Shown: one piece after another, positions 25,181 through 36,129 of the stretch | How positions within the stretch are numbered: position 1 is the stretch's first letter | Layout of the letters: every line of letters starts with the position of its first letter | Source of the DNA: Hermodice carunculata | Lineage: Eukaryota > Annelida > Polychaeta > Eunicida > Amphinomidae | Direction: 5' to 3' | Length of the DNA: 64,000 bases | NCBI GenBank assembly: GCA_964020975.1 | Contig: OZ026621.1 | Location: 97,714,005-97,778,004 of the forward strand | Program-made: the position numbers and the translations under genes | Notes under the pieces: generated by a model | Database searches by the model: none | What the model was told of the DNA's origin: nothing | The model's input: the letters and a program-made list of their open reading frames with translations, nothing else

Positions 25181-25615
25181 CTTGGCCTGTTGGGCAGCGT
25201 CCCTGTTTCCCAGCTGACTGGTGGTGCGGTCCGGGAAGTCAGGCACAGCTGTTACATTGCAGCATTTCCGCCCGATACGTACATGTCTTGTTTTGCCTCA
25301 CTTTCGCATATCTGCGTCACGACAATGGATTGATGCCCACGATATGCTTCAATATCATATATTTTAGGTCTAATGACAAATATGTCACAACAGTAGTCCA
25401 TTAATATCGTTAGGGTACATGGCATTTCATTTTTCCGTGCAGGCACGGTACCTTCAGAGAGTCACCCAGCCCCTTTAATATCTTGGTACACAATGAAGAG
25501 TTGTGTTTTCGTTTTGGAAAAATACAACACTTAATGCCAACAAGGTTAATTGTCCCTCAAATCTATCCTGGAGGAGGGATTTTGGATCTACATCTGATAT
25601 CGGGTTGGGGCGGCC
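25181..25615 (-). promoter_or_regulatory. 5' region of the peroxidase gene
   Basis: This is upstream of the start codon on the minus strand. There is no clear TATA box near the start. A TATTAAA near 25470 and TGACGCA/TGACTCT words are present, but such short words also occur by chance. Confidence 0.3.
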
Positions 25616-25835
25616 GGGGGGGGGGGGGGGGGCAGGTTGGGATTTGAAGGGGAAACATCTTGCCAATAAAATAGAAGAAATATATTTTTTTAATTCTATC
25701 GAAAGTTGTGGGAGCCGCTTAGTGGGGGGGGGGGGGGTTGTTGTTTTTTGTTTTTGTTTTTGTTGTTTTGTTCTTTTTTGTTTGTTTGTTTTTTTGTTTT
25801 TGTTTTTTGTTTTTTGTTTTTTTTGTTTTTGTTTT
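25616..25835. repeat. G-runs and TTTTG-type simple repeat
   Basis: Two G-runs (25616-25632 and 25724-25737) flank about 90 bp, then a T/G tract runs to 25835. The GGTTGGGG and G-run context could form quadruplexes. Confidence 0.85.
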
Positions 25836-28639
25836 ACAGAATACTCAGCTTGTAACGGTTTCAAACCAGTAACTGCTTGAGGCTTTTTGTTGATAAAATA
25901 TTTTTCGTTCACTAACACTGCATTTCTGTTCCAGGGTATTAGAGTAGGTCTGTAGCCTATAAATTGAAAAAAAAAGAAAGAAAGAAAAACCCTACCCCCA
26001 ACACCTCACTTCGTAGAGTCTCGTCATCCTAGTCATACTCGCCGAACCAAATGCAGAACTCGATGCATAGAAAACTGTTTGAACCTGATGGCATTAAGCA
26101 ATATAATATTATCCCGCTGAACATCAGACTCAATTTTCCTACAGATCTTCGAATCCAAATTAAAAAGTAACACTTTTGTCAGTAGATAAACTGACTTCCA
26201 TTCCAATGGAAAAAGGTTTGCCAACACGTCACACACAATTGCGTCCAGGTATACCAAAATTGGATTTTGATCTTTTCAAAGTTAATATTATGTCCTATCC
26301 GACATTGCTCTGCTGTTATCTGTCCAAGATCTGAAATAAGTAACTTTTTTTGCCCACTCTACTCCCAATCTAGAAACAAACGACTTTTCACAATATTGTG
26401 AGTGTCAGTGTTCCAGCTAGCCAAGTTTCATAGTGGATGTCAGAACTTTGCCAGAGGTGTGAACAACTGCAGTCACCTGAACACCCACGCACCATGATCT
26501 GGGTGCAGAACAGATTAGGCCATGGAGCTGGACAGACACCTTTGTATATGTGTTTAACCTGTTGCCAGCCCTGTGAATGAGACCTGAAGATGTACATATA
26601 TACATGACTGTGATTGTCATTGACTAAGAATGTATAACTTCAATTTACAACAATTATGGTCCCAATTTTAGCTCGTGGCGTTCATCCAATCGTAATTCTT
26701 AATGCTGCTTGCCATAAATGTATATATTTGTGACGTCATTCAAGCTTATTTCGTCAGTACAAGGCGTTTTGAATTGCTCAGCAGCAGGTCCAGCTATATA
26801 AGTTGTCTTATCAGTTTCTCTATGAATTGTAATAATGATTATCAGTTCATATATCCTGACATCATGTTTTTCGAGTGTACAATGATATGCATTGATACAA
26901 ATGAGCACATCCGTATGAAATCTAGTATTGGTAATTAGTAGTATGATGTCTTTACAGTTATGTTTTTGTTTTAAGCATTCTTTAAGGGTTTTGGGGGGTT
27001 AGTGTCCGCAAAGATGTAAGGATTATGAGCAGGTATGAGCTATGGGTAAAGTATATAGTAAAGCTACGGGTATGACTGTGCAGAAAAGGACCAAAGTCCA
27101 GCGTAACTGGGAGGGATGGTTACAACAGAGAAGGATAGTACTAATGTCTGCTGAATAACCTGGGTAGTCAGTCAAGAAAGAGAAAACGATGCCCAAAATG
27201 AGGGAGAAATGTACTTCCAAGGATGTGTCAGTGGGTACAGAGAAGGAGGGAGGGCAGGATAAGCAGGTTGATAAATAAGTGAGAGGTAGGAAATAGTTAT
27301 GTAGTAAAGGAGAAGGTGAAAGTTTATGGAGATGATAGAGGAGGCTTTGGGATGGGGAAGGGGCCTAGTTGCACTGTGAGATCAAGGTTGCCCCCTTGTC
27401 ACAAGTAGAAGAGTGTTTCACTGATGATACGGTATGGTATATTTTGTTCTAAATGAGTTGTAGCGTCAAAATGTGAAATTTCTGTGCAACTCATGGCTGC
27501 CACCTGTTATCAGTCCTTTTGTCCCTTTTGCATTTGCCTTTGGCCAAAGCTGACTGTGTGTTAACATTTATGACGTACTGGAATGGGCATATTTCTAATA
27601 CCAGCAGTGTTACTTAGAACTTTAAATCAAATTTCGATTGTTTTGTTTAAAGAAACTTTTACACAATGGTTCTAATTCTGCATTCAGGGCGTGGTACACT
27701 TTTATAGCACATTACAAGGAAAATACGATTTTGCTCCAAGCATGTCCTTATGTACATTAGACTTCGTAATTGAGATCATATATGCAATATATTTTCTAAA
27801 AGCACAATTTCATTAAACTATTAGAGATAACGAAATCTCCGTAAGTGTGAAGAAATTGACATTTAATTGCCTAATTTAAAAACGTTGCCTGTTTTGTGAA
27901 AAACAGGAAAGTAGCGCAAACACCAAAAACGTTATTTTCTTGTGGGGTAACACTACAGTACACTTCTAGCAGCAATATTTTGTTTTAAATTTTGGATTAG
28001 GATTTTATTTCAAAATTTACAGGATGTTTAAATTTAAACTTTTCAAAACAATTTAAACAGCAATGAAATTATAACTTAGCCCTTTAAAAAAATACCGTTT
28101 GAAGAGCGCTATTTATTTCATTTGACACTATTTATTGTTTCATTTGACACTATGACGTACACCTGATTTTATTTTTTTCAAATGGTATTTTAAATTTTAT
28201 GCTCAATTTGAGAATTTTAATTAAAATTTAATTACATCAATAGCAATATTAAAATGTTATATTCAGTACCAGAGTCAAACTTAAGAAAATATATACTTTT
28301 TAGGGTACTAAATGGACAGTAGACAGAAATTAAACATTTATACATGGGAGTCATAAAGTATACCATGCCCTTCAACTCTAATTAACCTGAGTTTAGCATT
28401 ATACAAAAAAATCAACTGTGTCAAACATCATTATGATGTTTTTCCAAAATGTTTCAAAAACATAAATGTGTAGGGTTTCAAAAACTCCAGGATAACATTT
28501 TTTGAAATTTTACACAAAATCTTAAAGGACAAGAATGGCCTACAAATGTGAGGGCAAAGGTCAAATAATGCCAATATGTAAAATATATGTCTAAATATCG
28601 AGTAGAAAAATATGTACAATTTTTGTTTTGTTTTGTTTT
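25836..28639. other. No gene recognised
   Basis: About 2.8 kb of AT-rich sequence. Open frames are short, and none shows a domain or paired splice sites. Confidence 0.4.
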
Positions 28640-29165
28640 TTTGTTTTTGTTTTTTTAGGACATTATTAGAGAGATCTATATTTGGTCACTCCCGTTTGGG
28701 GATTCTACCACTATAAGCGGCAACCGGTCAATTTACAGGTATTCCTCTAGAACAAAGATTATGCATTTTTGGTAAGGAAAACCATGTGGAGGATGAGATT
28801 CACTTTTAATGTAAATGTAGATTGTATCATGATCTTGGAGTTCACTCATATGTACTCTTGTACTGTACGAAGTAACAACATTTTTGATAATGTAGATATG
28901 GAAAACAAATTTGTTCATATAGAATCTGTTAATATTAGAGCTGTTACTGAATTCTTGAGTAATGCATGGTAGCATAGACGTTTAAAACTGTGTAATGCAA
29001 ATTAGTTGTGTGACGTATGCATTGTTTTTGTCAGTTTTAATTTAGATAATGACTTTTAAGCCCAGAGGGCTGGGTACCTTTAACACAAAATACTGTATTA
29101 CTATTGCCTATGTATGTACAAGTCACTCTAATAAAAATGCTATATAAGATTTGTAAGATTTGACA
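28640..29165 (+). mobile_element. LINE C-terminal remnant and 3' UTR
   Basis: The plus strand reads 'ATGQFTGIPLEQRLCIFGKE' and then 'NHVEDEIHF*CKCRLYHDL'. This matches the usual end of many LINE proteins, a short zinc-knuckle-like C..H..C block (PLEQRLCxxC...VEDExHFLxxC). The second Cys is Phe here and there is a stop in place of a hydrophobic residue. Then come frame breaks, a 3' UTR with 'aagcccagagggctgggtacc', and AATAAA at about 29132. Confidence 0.7.
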
Positions 29166-29449
29166 ATAGTTTTATCAACTTGGATACATAAGGATCAAAA
29201 TCTTTCCCATAGTCTTCCATCGTCTTTGTTTTTTTTAGCCTTATCTTATTAGCTTTAGCTCATTTTCGTATTAGACATTTTATAGGTCTTGTGCTATAAG
29301 CAAGATGGGACTTAGTGTGTGAAGACTTTTGAGGTATGAATTGATAAATCAGGTTTAAGAGATTTGAGTTTAAGAATAACCAATTATCGTCTGGGTCCCT
29401 AGAGGAAGTATCTCTTAAGAGGTATAAATCAGACTTAGTTTACATCATT

Positions 29450-29800
29450 CTATTATCCATCCCAATCAGCTGATGTGAATAGATGTATGTCATAAGGAGA
29501 TTCAATGTGTTCTTTCGGGTTCAGGTTAATGTCAAAAGTGACAACTTCGTGGTCAGTCTTTCCTGGAGTGGTAGTAATATATGACATAAGGCTCGGGTTT
29601 AATGTGAGGACAAATTCAAAGATGTTGCCAGATTCAGGTCCAATGATCTCATGGACCATGTTTATAAGACCGAATTCGCTGGATAGAAATTTGTTGTGAA
29701 CGCTGGCCAATTCGGAACTTCCAGGAGTACAGTCCGGCCTATTAATGTTTAGGGAGGTTAGAGTCGCTTCCAATGACTAGGTTTAGCAAGTATTTGTTTT
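29450..29800 (-). mobile_element. LINE endonuclease remnant
   Basis: The minus strand encodes the C-terminal half of an AP-type LINE endonuclease. 'NLVIGSD' (GDFN box, altered) is followed after a frame change by 'FEFVLTLNPSLMSYITTTPG' and 'KTDHEVVTFDINLNP' (the SDH box, here TDH). It faces the opposite way to the LINE tail at 28640-29165, so it belongs to another insertion. Confidence 0.7.
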
Positions 29801-29889
29801 GTCTGTTCTAAAGGACAGAACTTGACTCATGTAGTGCATCAAAAGGGGCTTACTACCTGTTTGTGGGCTAGAGTGCAGCTCATTTACAT

Positions 29890-29978
29890 ATGCAAATGAT
29901 AGCATATCATTTGCATTATTGACGTCAGGTAGCTGCATAATTGATTAAAATATGCAAATGATAGCATATCATTTGCAT
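29890..29978. promoter_or_regulatory. Two octamer palindromes with CRE-like sites
   Basis: The 27 bp palindrome ATGCAAATGATA-GCA-TATCATTTGCAT occurs identically at 29890-29916 and 29952-29978, 62 bp apart. Each half carries the POU octamer ATGCAAAT. TGACGTCA (CRE) lies at 29920-29927 and again at 30004-30011; the copy between reads AACGTCA. The sites are certain. A regulatory role is an inference. Confidence 0.6.
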
Positions 29979-30009
29979 GAATAACGTCAGGTAGCTGCAC
30001 AATTGACGT

Positions 30010-30300
30010 CATGATCTTCTATTGACATCATTCTTGTGAATATGATTACCAAATCTTTAATTACCAATACAAACGACAGGATCATCTGGATCATCATTGC
30101 AAGTCAAGTGATCATCTACATAATTGGCTGTTGTCAATTAACCTCATGATCATCTATTGATGTCATCAGTGGGCCTATGATTACCAGATCTTTTATTATC
30201 ATAGCAAATGAAGGAATCATCTGCATCATCATCGCAAGTCAAGTGATCATCTGCATAATTGACCTTATCAATTGACGTTATGATCATCATTCACGTCATC
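30010..30300. repeat. Tandem repeat of about 134 bp
   Basis: CATGATC-type unit starts at 30010, 30144 and 30279. Units share 'gcaagtcaagtgatcatct', 'gattaccaaatctttta' and TGATC/TGATGA words. Confidence 0.75.
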
Positions 30301-30730
30301 ATTAAAAAGAAATAAAGGATCATTTCAATACAAAATTATGAGGTATTTTCGGGTTGTATAAAATGTGGCGAATCTTGCCACTTTTTATTCAATTTAAGCT
30401 GTTGCCAGTCTGTCATAAAGGTTTTCAATTTTAATCTTTGTTTTTTAAGCAAACATTGATTCAGTTTAAAGAACATATTTTGACAAACCATATCTGAGCA
30501 AGTTAGTAGGAGCAAGAAGCACTTAGGAGCAGCAATGCGTAATTTTGAAGCACAATAGGAGCACGTTCGCAGATCACTTGATCTAATTTGCATTATTAAT
30601 GATTGATATCATCACTAAAAAGTGACAAAAGATCGCTTTGATACAAATATATGAGACATTTTAGAGTTTCTATAAAATTTGGTGACTCTTACTCGTTTTG
30701 GTTCAGTCATGCTGCCAGATATGTGTTTAT
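30297..30730. repeat. Diverged duplication of about 310 bp
   Basis: 'catcattaaaaagaaataaa...tatgaggtattttcgggtt' (from 30297) is matched by 'catcactaaaaagtgacaaa...tatgagacattttagagttt' (from 30609). The 134 bp units above form part of the same repeated landscape. Confidence 0.6.
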
Positions 30731-31364
30731 GCAAAAGCAAAACATCTAGAGAAGAAGTAATAGCAATCTTTCGCCAATCTCGCGTCTGGTCTCTCATGGT
30801 TGTAAGTATTTACAATGAACCAGACTGGCAATTGATAGCAGAATATACTTTAAAAGATGGTATACATTATGCAGGTTGCCTGACTGCTTAAAATCTATTC
30901 ACAGTTTAGTTTAAATATATTTATTTATACTGGATTACCCTATAGTACAAAAATTACTAATAACAATGGGTTCTCCAGACTTGGAGAGACACACAATTAT
31001 ATGTATATACAATACGCACAAGACATTACAAACTATATGTTACCATACAAACATACATGAGAAAATAGTGATATCATCATATACAAATATCAATAGTCAA
31101 TAAGACACTGAAAGGCTCAGATTGAGAATATAATGTACGTAATGACACTTGGCATACTATTCACAATAGACAATAGAGGCTGGGCGTAAATAATGCTAGT
31201 AAATCAATAAGTATATGCATAAATTATAATTATGGATAACTTAAAGCTATACATCATAAGATACACAGCATAAGGAGTGTTTCTTATATAATTTGGTCAG
31301 TAGGTGACAGGTCACAATGACTGAACAGTGAGGAGTAAATAAAACTGCATGATTATGGAATGGA

Positions 31365-31988
31365 TTAGAAAACAAACCGTCTGCTTTCAACTACATAATT
31401 TTGTACTGCATCAGATATCTGTATGTTGAGAAGATCAGGTAGTTCTTTGCTGCCAAAGAGGAATATATGAATCAGGCTTTCGCTAGCTGTGTGGATTATC
31501 AGGTCAGGGTGAACGCCAGGGGCTAGAAGAGGTATTATATTATCCAATAGTTTCTTTCTAAGGGAGGCATATTTAGGACGAAAAAGAAAGAAATGAGCAA
31601 CGTCTTCAGTTGGGAAGGAGCAGGAGCAGGTAGCACTTGGAACTATATTTACTTTACAGAGGTTAAAGTTAAGCCTGGAGAAGCCTAGCCGTAGATGGGT
31701 TAGGCAGATATTAGAAAAACGAAGCCCATAGGAGAAAAGGTCGGGAACATTGTCCACAGCCAGCAGGGTTGTCTTGAGTTTTGATTTGAAGATTTGGAGC
31801 GAGATTGAATCTCTAATGTCCATAGGTAAGTTGTTCCAAAGTTTGATGGTATCAGGGAGAAAGGAGCTGTCAAAGCGGAGAGTCCTGCACTGGATGGTGC
31901 ATATGGGTCTGGAATGACGTGTTGCTCGACCGAAGTTGGGAAGTGGCAGGAGATTGATCAGATAAGGAGGAGTAAGATCATGGGTCAT
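31365..31988 (-). pseudogene. LINE 3 C-terminal domain
   Basis: A 207-residue open frame. It has 'FLPDTIKLWNNLPMDIRDS' (the KLWNxLP block of this clade) and then 'CSCSFPTEDVAHFFLFRPKY', a C-x-C...H...(C replaced by R) knuckle. It ends in 'ISDAVQNYVVESRRFVF'. Upstream frames carry 'AAKIFTGALRHTSHIKLLQE' type sequence. Confidence 0.8.
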
Positions 31989-32533
31989 TTTGTAGAACAG
32001 TATTAATTTAATATATTTGCGACGATTACCGAGGGTAGGCCATCCGAGTTCTTGTAAAAGTTTGATATGAGAAGTGTGTCTTAGGGCACCAGTGAATATT
32101 TTTGCCGCGTCATACTGAATAGATTCGAGTAAGTCTCACAGCCCTTGACCACAGTTATCAAAGAGGACACAACCACATTCCAGAATTGGTCTAACCATAG
32201 AGAAATAAAGCCTGATTAGGGTTTTTCGGTAAAGTTTGAATTTATACCTGCGAAGGAGAGCAATGGGCTGGTTGGCTTTATTGACGATACAGGTTATGTG
32301 AGTATGCCAAGATAAAAATTACTTCTAAGAATTATACCTAAATGGGTGAGCGAGGTGGCCTCAGGTATAGCTGATGGACCAAGATGAACAGGTGGATTGG
32401 CAGGTTTAATAATTTTGGCAGTGAAGACAACAGATAAAGATTTCAAGGCACTGAATCTGACCTGCCATAATTTTCCTCAATTTTGGATATGTAGAAGGTT
32501 TCTATTTAAGTGGTGAGCAGATTCCGTTGGGTT

Positions 32534-33877
32534 TTAAACAATTTCTAGCAAGCATGTGTCATCAGCGAAAAGCCTCACATCACAAGAAAGATCGTCAACA
32601 AGATCATTGATGTACACTAAAAAAAGAAGTGAACCCAGTACGGATCCCTGGGGTATGCCAGCTTCAATAGGCAGCCAAGAGGTCGCTTGGCCATGAATGA
32701 CCACTAGTTGAAATCGATTTGAGAGATAGCTTTCGATCCATGAAACAATGTTAACAGAGATGCCTAGCTGACATAGTTTAAAAAGGAGGCCAGCATGCCA
32801 GACTTTGTCGACGGCCTTAGAAATATCAAGAAAAACCATCCGCGTTTCTTTGGAATGTTCTAGGCCATAGTAAATGTTATGGACAATATATGCTAGTTGG
32901 TTAATTGTAGAATCGTCCGCCTTAAACCCAGAGTTCTTGGGTGTGAGTAGATTGTTGTCAAATAGGTATTCATAAAGGACATTGAAGACCAATCGTTCAA
33001 ATACTTTGGAGACGTTACACAGCAGAGATATTGGGCGATAATTACTTTTAATCTGCTTGTTGGCCTTCTTAAACATGGGGCATGTATGTGCTTTCTTCCA
33101 GGAGTCAGGGAAATTGGAAAGGCGGAGAGAGAGATTGAAAATTTTAGTGAGAGGTTTACAAATTGAACCAGCCATATTTTTAAGTAAATTATTCCCTATG
33201 TTATCAGGGCCAGATGCAGAGGAGAGCTTAAGGGAGGAGAGGATTTTCCTTGCATTGTCTTCATCAAAGTTGATATAATTTAGGCGTGACTCAGTTCGAA
33301 AGGTAAACTGGGGCAGGGGTGGGGCGTCAATATCGAGAGGAATTCTACATTGGCTTGCAAAGTATTCATTGAAAATATTGCACTTTTCGGCGACACAGGA
33401 ACCCATTTTTTCATCCTCGATGAGTGGAGGAATGTCTTCATGAACTTTGCATCCCAGAACAGACTTCGGGAGACTCCACCACTGCCTAGGATTAATATCC
33501 TTGTCGTCGAGTAGACGACTCAGTTTTTTGCGAAAATATGAGCGCATAGATTGTCATATTAATTTGACTACTCTATTGCAACATTTTTTGTACAGTTGGT
33601 ACAATCTATCAATTTTCGTATTAGTGTAACAGGTATAAGGAAGTGGACTACGAGATACTCTCTTGAAGCGTTTCCATGCTCGGTTTCTTTGACAAATGCA
33701 TTTCCTTATTGCAGAGGTTATCCATGGTTTATCTCCAGGCCGGATAGTGATTTCCCTGAAAGGAATGAAATCTTTTGCAGTTGATAAAAATAAATCAGAC
33801 CAGTATGACACGACATCATCAACCGTATCATACACATCGTGGCCAGTGTCCCATTGGGTGGCGGAGAGGGGCAGCAT
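32534..33877 (-). pseudogene. LINE 3 linker and reverse transcriptase
   Basis: The linker 'IRPGDKPWITSAIRKCICQR' leads, past a TGA at 33554-33556 (CGA to TGA would be a CpG decay), into the RT. Its boxes are 'KLSSASGPDNIGNNLLK', 'FKKANKQIKSNYRPISLLCN', 'VFLDISKAVDKVWHAGLL', 'GIPQGSVLGSLLFLVYIND' and the catalytic 'VRLFADDTCLL' at about 32553-32575. SKAVDKV stands where SKAFDKV is usual. The frame stops six residues after FADD; thumb sequence continues in other frames. Confidence 0.85.
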
Positions 33878-34545
33878 TAAGATCAGGGAAATTGGCTTTT
33901 ATGTAGTTCCATACTGGCCTTCTGAAAGATGTATCCTTGTGATGAGACATAGAAAAGGAGCGGTATACCACAGAATGGTCAGAGTTAGAGACTGGGGGAA
34001 GAATTCCGCTATCTAAGACGAGACCAGGTGAATCGGTGATAATTGTGTCTAATAAGCTGTTTGAATACTCGTTGGATCTGGTAGGCTCATCGATAATTTG
34101 AGAAAGATTGTGTTGGGATACCAGGTTTACAAGTGATAAACCAAGTTCACTTTCGGAATGTGCAGAGTTCCAGTCCTCACACCTACCATTGAAGTCACCA
34201 GTGACTATAAGGATATATGGATTGGATTCTATAGCTGTCGCCACAGAAGAAGTCAGAGATTCGAAGAAGGCATCGCGTATCTCAGCAGACTGGCCAGGTG
34301 GCCGATAGTAATTTCCAATTAATACTTTACCACGCAATGTGGATATTTCTATCCAGATACATTCGCTGTTGTGGCTTTCAAGGTCAAAGTGTCTAACGCG
34401 CAGGGGTGATGATTTTATGAATAACATAACCCTGCCACCTCTGCCTGTAGAGCGGTCTCTGCAGAAGGGAGGTTGGAAATTATCAACCAGCAGAAGCTGA
34501 TCAGGGTAGCTCTCATCAAACCATGTTTCAGATATAGTGATTACA
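33828..34545 (-). pseudogene. LINE 3 AP endonuclease domain
   Basis: The domain starts with 'KLDVITISETWFDE' (catalytic Glu in SETW) and continues with 'RGGRVMLFIKS'. 'GNYYRPPG' follows, then 'LIVTGDFNGRCEDW' (GDFN) and 'ILPPVSNSDHSVVY' (SDH, catalytic Asp-His). All main boxes of the exonuclease-endonuclease-phosphatase fold are present. In a working LINE it nicks the target DNA for primed reverse transcription. The link to the N-terminal segment is out of frame near 34550. Confidence 0.85.
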
Positions 34546-34656
34546 TCAAGTTTTTTCAGATTGAGCTAAAAGTTGAATGTCTTTAATTTTACCGGCACTT
34601 TTTATGCTGCGAACATTTGAGTGACAAAGTTTGAACTGGTTATGAGAAGATGTGTT

Positions 34657-34680
34657 AGGGCCGGGGTTCGGGTGGACATC
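34657..34680 (-). other. 2A-like motif in LINE 3
   Basis: The codons give DVHPNPGP, 74-81 residues after the ATG at 34899, preceded by 'IISTISYIISLSI' and a hydrophobic stretch 'IIIFLCIVALLLANI'. The family rule for 2A ribosome skipping is D(V/I)ExNPGP. Here His stands for Glu. 2A-like words with such changes are known near the N-terminus of CR1-like LINEs, sometimes after a signal-like segment. Activity is not shown by sequence. Confidence 0.75.
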
Positions 34681-34910
34681 AATAGACAGAGAGATGATGT
34701 AAGATATAGTTGAAATGATGTGTTCAAGACAGTGGAATCCTTTGAAACGGATGTTTGCAAGCAAAAGTGCTACAATGCAAAGAAAAATGATTATTTGATT
34801 ATCAACAGTGCAGTCCAGTTGAAGGGAAGCTGTGAGAGAAGTAGGCTTGGTGAAAAACAGACCAATAGTTATTCTATACTGAGCGAGACTATTACCCATC
34901 GGTGACAGAG

Positions 34911-35385
34911 AACAGTATGGGAGTCGGGCTTGCAGGCACGTTGATACTTATGTTAGGCTGGTGTATAAAGTGTAGCAATGCCCCATGGTCAATTATTTTA
35001 AGGCTTTGCATACGAAATATGTGTAAAAAAAGTGTAGATTAACTTGTGTTAATCGACAAGCGGTTTGACAGAATATGGCGAGAAGGTAAAGTTTGAAAGA
35101 AGTGTACACATTGTTTACTGAATGAGCTATTATTGGGAAGGTTGATGTGGTTTACCTGTTGAGACATGTGATCGCTGGAAAGCAACAGACATTGATAAAC
35201 ATTGAAATTATAACAGTCACATTGACAATGTTTGGCATCCGCTAGCATTAGTACATATCAAACGTCTGTAAATGCAAGGATCATAATGTTACACTTCACC
35301 GAGGATGTGATACAAAATCTAAAGAGTTTCGGGTACAACATGCACTGATCACAAGCTCTTATAGTGATTACATGGAATGGATTTT
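34911..35385. other. Unassigned; possible 5' end of LINE 3
   Basis: No frame is kept open. It may be LINE 3 5' UTR or flank. Confidence 0.35.
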
Positions 35386-36129
35386 AAATGTAAATGAATA
35401 TGACTAAATTAAGACAACAGACTCATATAGCGAGGCAAAACATTGGACTCACCTTTCTGTACTGTTTAGATGTAACATTGTTCATGTGCCTCATTTATTT
35501 ACTGCCAGTCATCAAGGTAACATGCACTACACATGTCAACATTGTATAAAAACCTTTTCAAGGAAATTCAGACGTGGCCGCTATGAATCAAAATTTGTCA
35601 ATATGTCATTTGAGGATGATTAAACTAGCTGTGTCATCTCTGAAAAAAGATGCAGATAAAGAAGATGTCAAAACCAGATAGAAGAAAGACATCATTGGCC
35701 ATCGAGGATATAAAGATCAACTTGCTTAATGAAATGGCAAATATATTTCTCGACAGACTAAACTGGCCAAAACAAATAAAGACAGACTCCACCTATCAAA
35801 AACTCAGAAAAACTGCACATATGGTATAAGAAGGAAAAGATTTTGGAGATGACAAAGCCATGCAGTATGCCCCGAGCAAACAAAAATTTTTCTTGGAACA
35901 AATAACCAGACACTTTGATTTACATTTGGAAGACAGCGAAAATGGTGATAACGACGAAGACTTGGAAAGTAACTGGTTCAAATCTTCTCCACATTTAGAA
36001 GATGGATTTCCAACAGAACAGCCTGAGATAATCAAAGAGTGCCTTACTCTAGTGGAAAATCAGATATATTGTTTGAAAGTTGTCAAAGCTCCGATTGAAG
36101 TGATGGAGGTGCTGAAACTGGATAAATGA
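35386..36129 (+). pseudogene. Decayed gene of unknown family
   Basis: The first part reads 'SVLFRCNIVHVPHLFTASHQ' then 'MHYTCQHCIKTFSRKFRRGR', which looks like a C2H2 finger start (C-x2-C-x3-F) without clear histidines. The next open frames, with stops and frame changes between, give 'LLNEMANIFLDRLNWPKQIK'. Then comes an 89-residue open frame (35860-36129) with 'FFLEQITRHFDLHLEDSENG', a patch rich in Asp/Glu, and 'PEIIKECLTLVENQIYCLKV'. Codon use and composition look like protein. I cannot name it. It could be a transposon-borne gene or a decayed host gene. Confidence 0.4.

Larger units (their letters stand above)
30905..34910 (-). mobile_element. LINE 3, CR1/Jockey-type, near full length, broken
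   Basis: On the minus strand the order is: N-terminal segment with 2A-like motif, AP endonuclease, reverse transcriptase, C-terminal domain, 3' UTR. The 3' end near 30905-30925 reads TATAAATAAATATATTTAAA. Decay is moderate. The protein frame changes about 34550 and 33850-33877, an in-frame TGA sits at 33554-33556, the frame stops just after the catalytic box at 32534, and more breaks follow before 31988. The 5' edge above 34910 is not clear. It is the most complete mobile element in the window but could not act by itself. Confidence 0.85.
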
